Positions 18,429 through 28,279 are shown, counted from the stretch's first letter. The stretch: 64,000 bases of DNA from Pseudomonas viridiflava (GCF_001642795.1 NZ_LKEH01000018.1:374864-438863); one strand, 5' to 3'. Numbers and translations are program-made. The notes: generated by a model not told the origin, from the sequence alone.

Positions 18429-18445
18429 CTGGCACCGTTGTTGCT
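18429..18445 (+). promoter_or_regulatory. Sigma-54 promoter of the fliE operon
   Basis: CTGGCACCGTTGTTGCT: canonical TGGCAC and TTGC elements, with GG at 18431-18432 and GC at 18443-18444 separated by 10 bases. It is 63 bases before the fliE ATG, and the GC-rich 170 bases between fleR and this site carry no gene. Confidence 0.92.
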
Positions 18446-18507
18446 AAGTCATCTGTATCCGCTGAATCAGTGTCAAAAATTTGCGGGCCTTACGAGAGAA
18501 AATGTCC

Positions 18508-18837
18508 ATGAGCCAAGGTATTGAATTTAATCGCTTGATGTTGGATATGCGTGCCATGCAGATGGATGCAATGGCCGCACCCAAGCCTGTGTCCGGTCCT
18601 CAGGAAGCAGGTGCCAGCAGCTTTGCCGATATGCTTGGCCAGGCCGTCAACAAGGTTGCGTCGACTCAGCAGGCCTCGAGCCAGCTGGCCAACGCATTCG
18701 AAATCGGCAAGAGCGGTGTAGATCTGACTGACGTCATGATTTCCTCGCAGAAAGCCAGCGTGTCGTTTCAGGCCTTGACCCAGGTTCGCAACAAACTGGT
18801 TCAGGCTTATCAAGACATCATGCAGATGCCGGTTTAA
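18508..18837 (+). CDS. fliE: Hook-basal body protein FliE
   Basis: Small (109 residues) export-gate/rod adaptor between the MS ring and the proximal rod. Typical sequence: [18 protein letters not shown] at the N-terminus and [38 protein letters not shown] at the C-terminus. The ATG at 18508 lies 9 bases after GAGAG (18494-18498) and gives the usual family length; the ATG at 18502 is too close to that site. It is the first gene of a sigma-54 operon running into fliF. Confidence 0.95.
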   Translation: MSQGIEFNRLMLDMRAMQMDAMAAPKPVSGPQEAGASSFADMLGQAVNKVASTQQASSQLANAFEIGKSGVDLTDVMISSQKASVSFQALTQVRNKLVQAYQDIMQMPV

Positions 18838-18852
18838 GGGACGTACTGAGTC

Positions 18853-20634
18853 ATGGCCGAAGCAACAGCCGATCCTGTTCCAGCAAGAGCGGGCGCCTCC
18901 GACAAGAAACCGTTGTTCGGGCTCTCTTTTCTGGAAAACCTTTCCGAAATGACCATGCTGCGTCAGATCGGCCTTATGGTCGGTCTGGCCGCGAGCGTGG
19001 CCATTGGCTTTGCCGTGGTGCTGTGGTCGCAGCAGCCTGACTATCGTCCGTTGTACGGCAGCCTTGCCGGTATGGACAGCAAGCAGATCATGGACACGCT
19101 GACTGCTGCGAACATCAATTACACCGTCGAGCCGAACTCCGGCGCTCTGCTGGTCAAGGCTGATGACGTGCAGCGTGCGCGTATCCAGCTGGCTCAGGCA
19201 GGCGTGGTGCAGAACGATGCCAACATCGGTTTCGAGATTCTGGACAAGGATCAGGGCCTGGGCACCAGCCAGTTCATGGAAGCCACGCGCTATCGCCGTG
19301 GTCTGGAAGGTGAACTGGCGCGTACCATTTCGGCGTTGAACAACGTCAAGGGTGCCCGCGTGCACTTGGCCATTCCGAAGAGTTCGGTTTTCGTCCGTGA
19401 CGACCGCAAGCCAAGTGCCTCGGTACTGGTCGAGCTGTATGCAGGCCGCTCGCTTGAGCCGAGTCAGGTCCTGGCGATCATCAATCTGGTCGCCACCAGT
19501 GTTCCTGAGCTGACCAAGTCGCAGATCACCGTTGTCGACCAGAAAGGCACCCTGCTGTCCGATCAGGCCGAGAACTCGGAACTGACCATGGCGGGCAAGC
19601 AGTTCGATTACAGCCGTCGTATGGAAGGCATGCTGACGCAACGCGTGCAAAACATTCTGCAACCGATTCTGGGTTCTGACCGCTACAAGGCCGAAGTGTC
19701 GGCGGTGGTCGATTTCAGCGCCGTCGAATCGACTGCCGAAAGCTTCAACCCCGATCAGCCTGCCTTGCGCAGCGAGCAGTCGGTCAACGAACAGCGTTCC
19801 AGCAGCTCGGGTTCGCAAGGCGTTCCGGGTGCGTTGAGCAACCAGCCTCCAGGCCCTGCGACCGCGCCTCAGACCGCTGGTGGTGCTGGCGCTGCTGCAG
19901 CCGCTATCGCTCCGGGTCAGCCGCTGCTCGATGCCAATGGTCAACAGATCATGGATCCGGCCACCGGTCAGCCTGCGCTGGCGCCGTACCCGGCCGACAA
20001 GCGTGTGCAGTCCACCAAGAACTTCGAGCTGGACCGTTCCATCAGCCATACCAAACAACAGCAGGGTCGTCTGACGCGCCTGTCGGTTGCCGTGGTGGTC
20101 GATGACATGGTCAAGACCAATGCTGCCAACGGCGAGGTGACCCGCGCACCGTGGAGCGCCGCAGATCTGGCCCGCTTCACGCGTCTGGTCCAGGATGCCG
20201 TCGGTTTCGATGCCAGCCGTGGCGACAGCGTCAGCGTAATCAACGTACCGTTCTCCAGCGAGCGCGCCGAAGTGCTGCCCGAGGCTTCGTTCTACTCGCA
20301 GCCCTGGTTCTGGGACATCGTCAAGCAGGCGGTGGGCGTTATCTTCATCCTGATTCTGGTCTTCGGTGTGCTGCGTCCGGTGTTGAACAACATCACTACT
20401 GGCAAGAGCCGCGAACTGGCCGGTTTCGGTGGCGATGCCGAACTGGGTGGCATGGGCGGCCTGGATGGCGAGCTGTCCAACGACCGCGTCAGCCTGGGCG
20501 GTCCGCAGAGCATTCTGCTGCCTAGCCCGACCGAGGGTTACGATGCACAGCTCAATGCAATCAAGAGTCTGGTGGCTGAAGACCCGGGTCGTGTGGCCCA
20601 GGTCGTGAAAGAGTGGATTAACACTGATGAATGA
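18853..20634 (+). CDS. fliF: Flagellar MS-ring protein FliF
   Basis: Inner-membrane ring protein of 593 residues. A first membrane helix is at about residues 37-58 (LRQIGLMVGLAASVAIGFAVVLW). A periplasmic YscJ-like ring-building domain follows (IQLAQAGVVQNDANIGFEILDKDQGLGTSQFMEATRYRRGLEGELARTI region), then a Pro/Gly/Ala-rich linker at about 315-385 and a second membrane helix near 485-505. The cytoplasmic FliG-binding tail ends in DPGRVAQVVKEWINTDE. It overlaps fliG by 8 bases, a sign of coupled translation. Confidence 0.97.
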   Translation: MAEATADPVPARAGASDKKPLFGLSFLENLSEMTMLRQIGLMVGLAASVAIGFAVVLWSQQPDYRPLYGSLAGMDSKQIMDTLTAANINYTVEPNSGALLVKADDVQRARIQLAQAGVVQNDANIGFEILDKDQGLGTSQFMEATRYRRGLEGELARTISALNNVKGARVHLAIPKSSVFVRDDRKPSASVLVELYAGRSLEPSQVLAIINLVATSVPELTKSQITVVDQKGTLLSDQAENSELTMAGKQFDYSRRMEGMLTQRVQNILQPILGSDRYKAEVSAVVDFSAVESTAESFNPDQPALRSEQSVNEQRSSSSGSQGVPGALSNQPPGPATAPQTAGGAGAAAAAIAPGQPLLDANGQQIMDPATGQPALAPYPADKRVQSTKNFELDRSISHTKQQQGRLTRLSVAVVVDDMVKTNAANGEVTRAPWSAADLARFTRLVQDAVGFDASRGDSVSVINVPFSSERAEVLPEASFYSQPWFWDIVKQAVGVIFILILVFGVLRPVLNNITTGKSRELAGFGGDAELGGMGGLDGELSNDRVSLGGPQSILLPSPTEGYDAQLNAIKSLVAEDPGRVAQVVKEWINTDE

Positions 20635-21643
20635 TCGAGCCCTCGTAGCCAAACTGAGCAAAGTCGAGAAGGCTGCCGTGCTGCTGCTTTCTCTGGGTGA
20701 AACCGATGCGGCGCAGGTATTGCGTCACATGGGGCCCAAGGAAGTCCAGAAAGTGGGCGTGGCCATGGCTCAGATGCGCAACGTGCATCGCGAGCAGGTC
20801 GAAGAAGTGATGAGCGAGTTCGTCGATATCGTCGGTGACCAGACCAGTCTGGGCGTCGGTTCCGATGGCTACATTCGCAAGATGCTCACCCAGGCGCTGG
20901 GCGAAGACAAGGCCAACGGCCTGATCGACCGGATCCTGCTTGGTGGCAACACCAGCGGTCTGGACAGCCTCAAATGGATGGAGCCGCGCGCGGTTGCCGA
21001 CGTGATCCGCTTCGAACACCCGCAGATCCAGGCCATCGTGGTAGCGTATCTGGATGCCGACCAGGCCGGTGAAGTGCTCGGCCATTTCGACCACAAGGTG
21101 CGTCTGGACATTATCCTGCGCGTCTCGTCCCTGAACACTGTGCAACCGGCGGCATTGAAAGAGCTCAACCAGATTCTCGAGAAGCAGTTCTCCGGCAACG
21201 CGAACACGTCGCGTACTACCTTGGGTGGTATCAAGCGTGCGGCCGACATCATGAACTTCCTCGACAGCTCCATCGAAGGCGCGCTCATGGATTCGATCCG
21301 CGAGGTCGACGAAGACCTTTCCGTGCAGATCGAAGACCTCATGTTTGTCTTCAACAACCTCTCCGACGTGGACGACCGTGGTATCCAGGCGCTGTTGCGC
21401 GAAGTGTCTTCGGACGTGCTGGTGCTGGCGCTCAAGGGATCGGACGAGGCGATCAAGGAAAAAATCTTCAAGAACATGTCCAAGCGAGCCGCAGAACTGT
21501 TGCGCGACGACCTGGAAGCCAAGGGTCCGGTGCGCGTCAGCGATGTGGAAACTGCCCAGAAAGAAATCCTCACCATTGCGCGTCGTATGGCCGAAGCCGG
21601 CGAGATCGTGCTCGGTGGCAAGGGTGGCGAGGAAATGATCTAA
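20627..21643 (+). CDS. fliG: Flagellar motor switch protein FliG
   Basis: Rotor protein of 338 residues linking FliF to FliM/FliN and carrying the torque surface facing the stators. N-terminal FliF-binding domain (KAAVLLLSLGETDAAQVLRHMGPKEVQKVGVAM), middle domain around residue 120-200 with the EHPQ motif (FEHPQIQAIVVAYLD), and C-terminal torque domain (KRAAELLRDDLEAKGPVRVSD) with the expected charged residues. Start ATG lies inside the end of fliF. Confidence 0.97.
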   Translation: MNDRALVAKLSKVEKAAVLLLSLGETDAAQVLRHMGPKEVQKVGVAMAQMRNVHREQVEEVMSEFVDIVGDQTSLGVGSDGYIRKMLTQALGEDKANGLIDRILLGGNTSGLDSLKWMEPRAVADVIRFEHPQIQAIVVAYLDADQAGEVLGHFDHKVRLDIILRVSSLNTVQPAALKELNQILEKQFSGNANTSRTTLGGIKRAADIMNFLDSSIEGALMDSIREVDEDLSVQIEDLMFVFNNLSDVDDRGIQALLREVSSDVLVLALKGSDEAIKEKIFKNMSKRAAELLRDDLEAKGPVRVSDVETAQKEILTIARRMAEAGEIVLGGKGGEEMI

Positions 21644-21658
21644 GGATTCAGCCGACTC

Positions 21659-22477
21659 ATGTCCAGTTCCAATAAAGAATCGGCCAGCGACCTCATTCGT
21701 GCCAAGGACGTCAGCGGTCTCGATCTCTGGGCATTGCCCAGTTTCGACCCGCATGTAGAGCCGGAGCCTGAGCCCGAGCCTGAATCGGTCGATGAACCGG
21801 CCGAGATGGAAGAGGTGCCGCTTGAAGAAGTCCAGCCGCTGACCCTGGAAGAGCTGGAAAGCATTCGCCAGGAAGCCTGGAACGAAGGCTTCGCCACCGG
21901 CGAAAAGGAAGGCTTTCACAGCACTCAGCTTAAGGTTCGGCAGGAGGCGGAAGTGGCGCTGGCTGGCAAGATTGCCAGCCTCGAGACGCTGATGGCCAGC
22001 CTGTTGAATCCGATTGCAGAGCAGGACACGCAGATCGAAAAAGCCGTTATTCATCTGGTCGAGCACATTGCCCGACAGGTGATTCAGCGCGAGCTGGCAA
22101 CCGATTCCGGTCAGATCGCCAGCGTGTTGCGTGACGCGTTGAAGCTGCTGCCGATGGGTGCCAACAATCTGCGTATCTTCATCAATCCTCAGGACTTCGC
22201 ATTGGTCAAAGCCATGCGCGAGCGTCATGAGGAGACATGGAAAATTCTTGAAGACGACACGTTACTGCCAGGCGGTTGCCGGATTGAAACCGAGCACAGC
22301 CGCATCGATGCCAGCATCGAAACGCGAATCGCCCTGGCGATCTCGAAAATGCACGATCAATTGCACGAACAAGTGACGCACCCCGCACCGGCCGATGTCA
22401 GCGTCGAGCTGGATGCAGCTCCCGTTCATGCGTCGAAAACTGTCGCACCCGACATGGACCCGCTCGATGCGCCTTGA
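21659..22477 (+). CDS. fliH: Flagellar export ATPase regulator FliH
   Basis: Stator-stalk protein (272 residues) that binds the FliI ATPase and anchors it to the C ring. An acidic Pro/Glu-rich stretch ([19 protein letters not shown] region, residues about 34-60) precedes the helical AxxxG-type section ([21 protein letters not shown], near 75-90) and the FliH C-terminal domain ([25 protein letters not shown]). The start ATG is 15 bases after fliG, and the end overlaps fliI by 11 bases. Confidence 0.95.
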   Translation: MSSSNKESASDLIRAKDVSGLDLWALPSFDPHVEPEPEPEPESVDEPAEMEEVPLEEVQPLTLEELESIRQEAWNEGFATGEKEGFHSTQLKVRQEAEVALAGKIASLETLMASLLNPIAEQDTQIEKAVIHLVEHIARQVIQRELATDSGQIASVLRDALKLLPMGANNLRIFINPQDFALVKAMRERHEETWKILEDDTLLPGGCRIETEHSRIDASIETRIALAISKMHDQLHEQVTHPAPADVSVELDAAPVHASKTVAPDMDPLDAP

Positions 22478-23825
22478 TCGCACCAGTTTCGGCAAGCGCC
22501 TGGGAGCTTACGCAGGCTCCATCAGTCTGCCTGCTCAGCCGGTGGTCGAAGGCCGCCTGCTGCGCATGGTCGGTCTGACACTGGAAGCCGAAGGCTTGCG
22601 TGCTGCCATGGGCAGCCGCTGCGTGGTGATCAACGATGACAGTCACCACCCGGTCGAAGTCGAGGCCGAGGTGATGGGCTTTTCCGGCGGCAAGGTGTTT
22701 CTGATGCCGGTCGGCAGCGTTGCAGGTATTGCGCCCGGTGCCCGTGTGGTGCCGTTGGCCGATGCCGGTCGCCTGCCGATGGGCATGACCATGCTGGGCC
22801 GGGTGCTGGACGGCGCAGGTCGCCCGCTGGACGGGCGTCCGCCAATCAAGGCCGAAGACTGGGTGCCGATGGACGGCCCGGCCATCAACCCGCTCAAGCG
22901 TGACCCCATCAGTCAGCCGCTGGACGTCGGCATCCGCTGCATCAACGGTTTGTTGACGGTCGGTCGCGGTCAGCGCCTCGGGCTGTTTGCCGGTACCGGC
23001 GTGGGCAAGAGTGTGCTGCTCGGCATGATGACGCGCTTCACCGAAGCGGACATCATCGTCGTCGGCCTGATCGGTGAGCGGGGCCGCGAGGTAAAGGAAT
23101 TCATCGAGCACATTCTGGGTGAAGAAGGCCTTAAACGCTCGGTGGTGGTGGCTTCGCCTGCCGACGATGCGCCCCTGATGCGTCTGCGCGCTGCGATGTA
23201 CTGCACGCGCATTGCCGAATATTTCCGTGATCAGGGCAAGAACGTCCTGTTGCTGATGGATTCCCTGACCCGTTTTGCCCAGGCCCAGCGGGAAATTGCG
23301 CTGGCCATTGGCGAACCGCCTGCGACCAAGGGTTATCCGCCTTCAGTATTTGCCCGTCTGCCCAAGCTGGTCGAGCGTGCCGGTAACGCCGAAGCGGGTG
23401 GCGGTTCGATCACCGCGTTCTATACCGTACTGTCCGAAGGCGATGACCAGCAGGACCCGATTGCCGACTCTGCGCGGGGTGTGCTCGACGGGCACATCGT
23501 GCTCTCGCGCCGACTGGCTGAAGAAGGGCATTACCCGGCCATCGATATCGAGGCCTCGATCAGCCGGGTCATGCCATCGGTGGTGACGCCTGAACACATG
23601 GCCCGAGCTCAGCATTTCAAGCAGTTGTGGTCGCGCTATCAGCAGACCCGCGACCTGATCAGCGTGGGTGCGTACGTGGCCGGTGGCGATCGGGAAACCG
23701 ACATGGCCATCGCGCTACATCCGGTGCTGGTGCGCTACCAGCGTCAGGGCTTGCGCGACAACGAAAGCATGCAGGCCAGTGGCGAAGCGTTGGCTTCGGT
23801 ATTTGGTCCGGCGCCGGGCGGCTGA
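22467..23825 (+). CDS. fliI: Flagellum-specific ATPase FliI
   Basis: Type III export ATPase of 452 residues, F1-beta-like. Walker A is [15 protein letters not shown] and Walker B is [27 protein letters not shown]; the [11 protein letters not shown] segment is also family-typical. It energises substrate release and unfolding at the export gate with FliH and FliJ. The start is the ATG at 22467 ([13 protein letters not shown]), which overlaps the fliH end; the frame is open further upstream, but that part reads through fliH and is not expected to be translated. Confidence 0.97.
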   Translation: MRLDRTSFGKRLGAYAGSISLPAQPVVEGRLLRMVGLTLEAEGLRAAMGSRCVVINDDSHHPVEVEAEVMGFSGGKVFLMPVGSVAGIAPGARVVPLADAGRLPMGMTMLGRVLDGAGRPLDGRPPIKAEDWVPMDGPAINPLKRDPISQPLDVGIRCINGLLTVGRGQRLGLFAGTGVGKSVLLGMMTRFTEADIIVVGLIGERGREVKEFIEHILGEEGLKRSVVVASPADDAPLMRLRAAMYCTRIAEYFRDQGKNVLLLMDSLTRFAQAQREIALAIGEPPATKGYPPSVFARLPKLVERAGNAEAGGGSITAFYTVLSEGDDQQDPIADSARGVLDGHIVLSRRLAEEGHYPAIDIEASISRVMPSVVTPEHMARAQHFKQLWSRYQQTRDLISVGAYVAGGDRETDMAIALHPVLVRYQRQGLRDNESMQASGEALASVFGPAPGG

Positions 23826-23831
23826 TAGGCC

Positions 23832-24281
23832 ATGGCCCAGAGTCGAGCGGCGCGTCTGGCGCCTGTGGTCGAGATGGCGGAGGCGGCCGAGCGTTCGGCG
23901 GCGCAGCGTCTCGGGCACTTCCAGGGTCAGGTCAATCTGGCCAACAACAAGCTTCAGGAACTGGACCAGTTTCGCCACGACTATCAACAGCAATGGCTGC
24001 AGCGCGGCAGTTCAGGTGTATCCGGTCAGTGGTTGCTGGGTTATCAGCGTTTTCTGAGTCAGCTCGACGTTGCCGTTGCCCAGCAGTACAAGAGCCTGGA
24101 GTGGCACAAGGTCAATCTCGACAAGGCTCGCGGTGCCTGGCAGGAAGCCTATGCGCGTGTCGAGGGGCTGCGCAAACTGGTCCAGCGCTACATGGACGAG
24201 GCCCGCAAGCTTGAAGACAAGCGCGAGCAGAAGCTGCTGGATGAGTTGTCCCAGCGCCTGCCTCGTCACGAACAGTACTAA
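23832..24281 (+). CDS. fliJ: Flagellar export protein FliJ
   Basis: A 149-residue, almost entirely helical coiled-coil protein, the central stalk of the FliI ATPase ring. Heptad-rich stretches run from about residue 20 to 140 (NLANNKLQELDQFRHDYQQQW, then LRKLVQRYMDEARKLEDKREQK). It begins 6 bases after fliI and ends the first export block of the operon. Family similarity is low across genera, but position, length and coiled coil make the call firm. Confidence 0.93.
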   Translation: MAQSRAARLAPVVEMAEAAERSAAQRLGHFQGQVNLANNKLQELDQFRHDYQQQWLQRGSSGVSGQWLLGYQRFLSQLDVAVAQQYKSLEWHKVNLDKARGAWQEAYARVEGLRKLVQRYMDEARKLEDKREQKLLDELSQRLPRHEQY

Positions 24282-24360
24282 CACCGATTTTTGACGAGTT
24301 GATCGCAAACTCTGGTCTACGCTCACAGTGTCTCGGTGTTGAAACACTTCAGGAATTCCT

Positions 24361-24663
24361 ATGACAGTCACTTCCGAGCTTTCCCCGGACAGGCGCCAGC
24401 TGACGCTGTACATCGCAGGGCGTTTCGATTTCGCCACGCATCAGGCTTTTCGGGGTGCCTATGAGGGGCAACCGGGGGACCTGAGTTACGTCGTGGACCT
24501 GCGCGACACCCATTATCTGGACAGCTCCGCGCTGGGCATGCTGTTGCTGCTGCGCGACCACGCCGGTGGTGACCGGGCACAGGTGCGACTGATCAACTGC
24601 TCGGCCGATGTGTTCAAGATCCTCGCGATCTCCAATTTCTCGAAGCTGTTCCAGTTGAGCTGA
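24361..24663 (+). CDS. STAS-domain anti-sigma factor antagonist (HsbA/SpoIIAA-like)
   Basis: A 100-residue single STAS domain. The phospho-acceptor loop is clear: HYLDSSALGMLLLLRD, with the serine that kinases of the RsbW type phosphorylate. Neighbouring genes encode a REC-PP2C-ATPase protein and an Hpt protein, so it is the output of a partner-switching relay. The parallel in P. aeruginosa is HsbA, which with HsbR controls the anti-sigma factor FlgM and c-di-GMP signalling; orthology is not proven here. It starts with ATG after a 79-base gap from fliJ. Confidence 0.88.
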   Translation: MTVTSELSPDRRQLTLYIAGRFDFATHQAFRGAYEGQPGDLSYVVDLRDTHYLDSSALGMLLLLRDHAGGDRAQVRLINCSADVFKILAISNFSKLFQLS

Positions 24664-24666
24664 TCA

Positions 24667-26364
24667 GTGCAGGCGCTCTCGAAAGGCCTGTGCATCCTGA
24701 TCGCCGACGACAGCGCCAGCGACCGTCTTCTGCTCGCGACCATCATCGCCCGCCAGGGGCACCGGGTTGTCAGCGCGGCCAACGGCCTGGAGGCCGTGGC
24801 GATCTTCAGTACCGAGCGCCCGCACCTGATTCTCATGGATGCGATGATGCCGCTGATGGACGGCTTCGAGGCCGCACGGCGCATAAAACTCATGGCTGGC
24901 GAGTCGCTGGTGCCGATCATCTTTCTGACGTCGCTCACCGAAGGCGAGGCGTTGGCGCGGTGCCTGGATGCTGGCGGTGATGACTTCGTCTCCAAGCCCT
25001 ACAACACCCAGGTGCTGGCGGCCAAGATCAATGCCATGAACCGCCTGCGGCTGTTGCAGGAAACGGTTCTGCAGCAGCGGGACCTGATCAGTACCCACCA
25101 TGAATACCTGCTCAACGAGCAACGCGTCGCCAAGGCCGTCTTCGATCAGGTCGCGCATTCCGGCTGCCTGGGCGCAGCAAATATTCGTTACCTGCAATCG
25201 CCTTATGCGCTGTTCAACGGTGACCTGATGCTGGCGGCCTATACGCCGGCCGGGCACATGCATGTGCTGCTGGGCGATTTCACCGGGCACGGTCTGCCGG
25301 CTGCCGTAGGGGCCATGCCGCTGGCGGAAGTGTTTTACGGCATGACGGCCAAGGGGTTTGGTCTGGTTGAAATCCTGCGTGAAATGAACGCCAAGCTGAA
25401 GCGCATTCTGCCGGTGGACATGTTCTGCTGTGCCACGCTGCTGTGCGTCAATCACAAGCAGCGGCAGGTCGAGGTCTGGAACGGCGGGCTGCCGGACGGT
25501 TATCTCCTGCGTGCTGACGGGGGTGATCCGGTCACGCTGGTCTCCCGCCATCTGCCATTGGGCGTGTTGAGTGTGGATGCGTTCGAGGTCAGGACTGACG
25601 TCTATCCGCTGGCGCTGGGCGACCGCATCTTTCTGCTGTCCGACGGTGTGCTCGATACCAGCGACAGCGATGATCAGCTCTTCGGTGTGCAGCGACTGCG
25701 TGACGTACTGGCTGCTAATGAACAGCCTGCGTTTCTGATCCAGGAAATCCTTCAGGCGCTCAACGACTTTGGCGGCAAGGCGCGTGATGACGTCAGCCTG
25801 TTGGAAATCACGGTGATTGACGAACCGCTCGATTCATTGCCGCTGCCGACATACTCCGACAGTGGTGCCTCAAGTCCTCTCGACTGGTCGGCCAGTTTCG
25901 AATTTCGCGGCTCCACCCTCAAACGCTTCAATCCCGTGCCCTATGTGTTGCAGTCGCTGCTCGAAGTGCATGGGCTGCGCAACCAGAGCGGTGCGCTGCA
26001 TGCGGTGATGGGCGAGTTGTACAGCAACGCGCTTGAGCACGGTGTACTGGGGCTCGATTCGACGCTCAAGCATGATGCTGTCGGTTTCGCCCGCTACTAT
26101 GAGCAGCGCGCCGAGCGTCTCGATAATCTTCGGGACGGATTTATCTGTATGACGCTGCGAATTGAACCTGTTGGGCAGGGCGGTCGTCTTACCTTGACCG
26201 TCGAAGACAGTGGCAGCGGTTTCGACGCGCAGCAGGTGATCGACCATGCACCTGCCATTGATGGGTTGTATGGGCGCGGTATAAGACTGGTATGTGAACT
26301 GAGTCGGCAGGCCCGATGGTCCACGGATGGCAGGATCGCCTGCGTGGAATTTTCCTGGGAGTGA
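24667..26364 (+). CDS. Response regulator with PP2C phosphatase and anti-sigma kinase domains (HsbR-like)
   Basis: A 565-residue three-domain protein. A receiver (about 1-125; IADDSASDR, then ILMDAMMPLMDG phospho-aspartate and FVSKPYN lysine) is followed by a SpoIIE/PP2C phosphatase (about 155-380; LLGDFTGHGLPAAVGAMP metal-binding loop, then ARDDVSLLEI). The C-terminus is an RsbW-type HATPase (about 430-565; GELYSNALEHGVL N-box, EDSGSGFD G1 box). It could therefore both phosphorylate and dephosphorylate the STAS protein whose gene ends 3 bases upstream. GTG start. The downstream Hpt protein is a likely phosphodonor to the receiver; this is inference from order. Confidence 0.9.
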   Translation: MQALSKGLCILIADDSASDRLLLATIIARQGHRVVSAANGLEAVAIFSTERPHLILMDAMMPLMDGFEAARRIKLMAGESLVPIIFLTSLTEGEALARCLDAGGDDFVSKPYNTQVLAAKINAMNRLRLLQETVLQQRDLISTHHEYLLNEQRVAKAVFDQVAHSGCLGAANIRYLQSPYALFNGDLMLAAYTPAGHMHVLLGDFTGHGLPAAVGAMPLAEVFYGMTAKGFGLVEILREMNAKLKRILPVDMFCCATLLCVNHKQRQVEVWNGGLPDGYLLRADGGDPVTLVSRHLPLGVLSVDAFEVRTDVYPLALGDRIFLLSDGVLDTSDSDDQLFGVQRLRDVLAANEQPAFLIQEILQALNDFGGKARDDVSLLEITVIDEPLDSLPLPTYSDSGASSPLDWSASFEFRGSTLKRFNPVPYVLQSLLEVHGLRNQSGALHAVMGELYSNALEHGVLGLDSTLKHDAVGFARYYEQRAERLDNLRDGFICMTLRIEPVGQGGRLTLTVEDSGSGFDAQQVIDHAPAIDGLYGRGIRLVCELSRQARWSTDGRIACVEFSWE

Positions 26365-26407
26365 GTGGCATAATCGCGCCCTGGAGTCTTGATCAAGGAG
26401 TGAGCAA

Positions 26408-26764
26408 GTGTCTGTTCATCTGGATTACAGCGTTTTGAGTACCCTGCAGGAAGTCATGGAAGACGAATATCCCACGTTGCTGGATGTGTTCTTCAAGGAC
26501 TCCGAGCAGCGCCTGTCCCAGATGCGTCTGGCGCTCGAGCCTCACGGGCCTGATCTGGAAACATTGAGCCTGAATGCCCACAGCTTCAAAGGCAGCAGCA
26601 GTAACATGGGAGCGCTACGGCTCTCGGAGCTGTGCCGCGAGCTTGAGGATCGCGCCCGTCAACAGCAGAGCGCGGGCCTGGAAGAGCTGATCGGCAGGAT
26701 CGCCAGCGAGTACGCGACCATCCGCCGATTGTTCGATGCGGAACGCCAGTTCTTCGTCAGTTAA
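26408..26764 (+). CDS. Histidine phosphotransfer (Hpt) domain protein
   Basis: Single Hpt domain of 118 residues. The phosphorylatable His58 lies in AHSFKGSSSNMGA, the standard Hpt signature, inside a four-helix bundle. GTG start with an AAGGAG ribosome site 8 bases upstream. It follows the REC-PP2C-ATPase gene by 43 bases and would link a hybrid kinase elsewhere in the genome to that receiver. No kinase gene is adjacent. Confidence 0.9.
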   Translation: MSVHLDYSVLSTLQEVMEDEYPTLLDVFFKDSEQRLSQMRLALEPHGPDLETLSLNAHSFKGSSSNMGALRLSELCRELEDRARQQQSAGLEELIGRIASEYATIRRLFDAERQFFVS

Positions 26765-26800
26765 GCGTCCGTAGATCAGGTTCAGGCCGCCTTTTCAGGG

Positions 26801-26817
26801 TTGGCCTGCATCTTGCT
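26801..26817 (+). promoter_or_regulatory. Sigma-54 promoter of fliK
   Basis: TTGGCCTGCATCTTGCT: GG at 26803-26804 and GC at 26815-26816, 10 bases apart, with TTGGC and TTGC elements matching the consensus. It is 38 bases before the fliK ATG. Confidence 0.8.
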
Positions 26818-26854
26818 AATACTTCGGTAACCAGCTGCTCATGCGGAGACCGAA

Positions 26855-28279
26855 ATGCCCCTCGCCACCAATGCGCTTTTACAGGCCAATGCCCCTGCGA
26901 CCGCCCGGTCCGGCGCGGCAACCAATGCCGCCAAGCCTGCCGACGGCAGCAAAGACGAGGCTTCCAGCTTCTCCAATGTCTATGCCAAGCAGGCAAAAGA
27001 CGTCGCTTCAGCGCGCGATGATGTGCCTGTCAAGTCGGCCAGGGACAAGACTTCGTCCGGTTCCGACAAGGTTGCGAGCGGCAAGGACAAGCCTTCCGCC
27101 GATCAGAACGCTGCCACGAATCCGTCAACCGTTGCCGATAGCGGCAACGGTTTGCCTGCCAGCGTGACCACCGCTACCACCGATGAAGATCAGGTCGCAG
27201 CCGACCAGGCCGCAGCAGATCAGGTACTGACCGATACGTTGGCCGAAGGCGATGCGGTACTGGTTACGGATCCGGCACTTGATCCGGCGCTGGACCCCGC
27301 ATTGCAGGCAATGACCGTACAGGCTCCTGTTGCGCCTGCGATTGCTAAGCCTGCCGTCTCCGATACCAAGGCTGCGCCTGTGGTTGAAGTCACTGCCGGT
27401 GTCAAGGCACCGCCTCCTGCAGTCGTTGAGGCCGCTTTCGATCCTGAGGCGGATCCGCTCGATGGCCTTGAAGCAGTGCAACTGGCATTGGAAAACGCCA
27501 GCGCCAAAACGCAACTCGCGACGCAGAACGCTCACGCCGCCAGTAAGGCGACGCCTTCCAATGCCGAAGCGGACCCGGCACAGAATATCGCCAATAACCT
27601 GTCGCAATTGAGCGAGCAGCTGCCCACTGACGACAGCAGCACCGAAAGCAGCGACAAGTCGTTCAGCGGGTTGATCGGTGAAGGCCTGAAAGATGTGAAA
27701 AGCGCCGCAGGTGACACGCGGGTCGATAACTTTGCCGACCGTCTCGCAGCATTGAGTCAAGCTGCGCAGCCCGCCAGGGTCGCGGCAACGCCGACTGCAG
27801 CGCCTCTGATGAGTCAGCCCCTGGCGATGCATCAGAGTGGCTGGACCGAAGGTGTGGTGGACCGCGTCATGTACCTGTCGAGCCAGAACCTGAAGTCGGC
27901 TGAAATCAAGCTGGAACCGGCGGAGCTGGGGCGTCTCGATATCCGCGTCAATATGGCGCCGGATCAGCAGACCCAAGTGACGTTCATGAGCGCCCACGTT
28001 GGCGTGCGTGAAGCGCTCGAAAGCCAGATGTCCCGCCTGCGTGACTCGTTCAGCCAGCAGGGCCTGGGTCAAGTGGACGTGAACGTCTCGGACCAGTCGC
28101 AACAGCAGGCCCAGCAACAGGCTCAGGAGCAGGCCAGCCGGGCGCAGCGCGGCGGTCGCAATGGTGGGACGGGTTCGGGTGACAGTGCTGACGACGTGTC
28201 CATCGCCGATGCCGCTGTTCCCGTTAGCCAGCCTGCGGCGCGGGTGATCGGTACCAGCGAGATCGATTACTACGCCTGA
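26855..28279 (+). CDS. fliK: Flagellar hook-length control protein FliK
   Basis: Secreted molecular ruler (474 residues) that sets hook length and switches export specificity through FlhB. The first two thirds are Ala/Asp/Pro-rich and low complexity, as usual. The conserved C-terminal FliK domain is clear (SSQNLKSAEIKLEPAELGRLDIRVNM, then ALESQMSRLRDSFSQQGLGQVDVNVSD), followed by a Gln/Ala-rich run and a basic tail. ATG with GGAGA upstream and its own sigma-54 promoter. The N-terminal repeats of Asp/Ala (DPALDPALDPAL) are notable but of unknown meaning. Confidence 0.93.
   Translation: MPLATNALLQANAPATARSGAATNAAKPADGSKDEASSFSNVYAKQAKDVASARDDVPVKSARDKTSSGSDKVASGKDKPSADQNAATNPSTVADSGNGLPASVTTATTDEDQVAADQAAADQVLTDTLAEGDAVLVTDPALDPALDPALQAMTVQAPVAPAIAKPAVSDTKAAPVVEVTAGVKAPPPAVVEAAFDPEADPLDGLEAVQLALENASAKTQLATQNAHAASKATPSNAEADPAQNIANNLSQLSEQLPTDDSSTESSDKSFSGLIGEGLKDVKSAAGDTRVDNFADRLAALSQAAQPARVAATPTAAPLMSQPLAMHQSGWTEGVVDRVMYLSSQNLKSAEIKLEPAELGRLDIRVNMAPDQQTQVTFMSAHVGVREALESQMSRLRDSFSQQGLGQVDVNVSDQSQQQAQQQAQEQASRAQRGGRNGGTGSGDSADDVSIADAAVPVSQPAARVIGTSEIDYYA

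Noticed and set aside
18490..20661. A 723-codon open frame on the minus strand
   Set aside because: It lies wholly opposite fliE-fliF, has no family content and reflects the codon bias of a GC-rich genome.
27241..27310. Asp-Pro-Ala-Leu repeats in fliK as a possible functional array
   Set aside because: Only three short units in a low-complexity region; common in FliK N-terminal halves.
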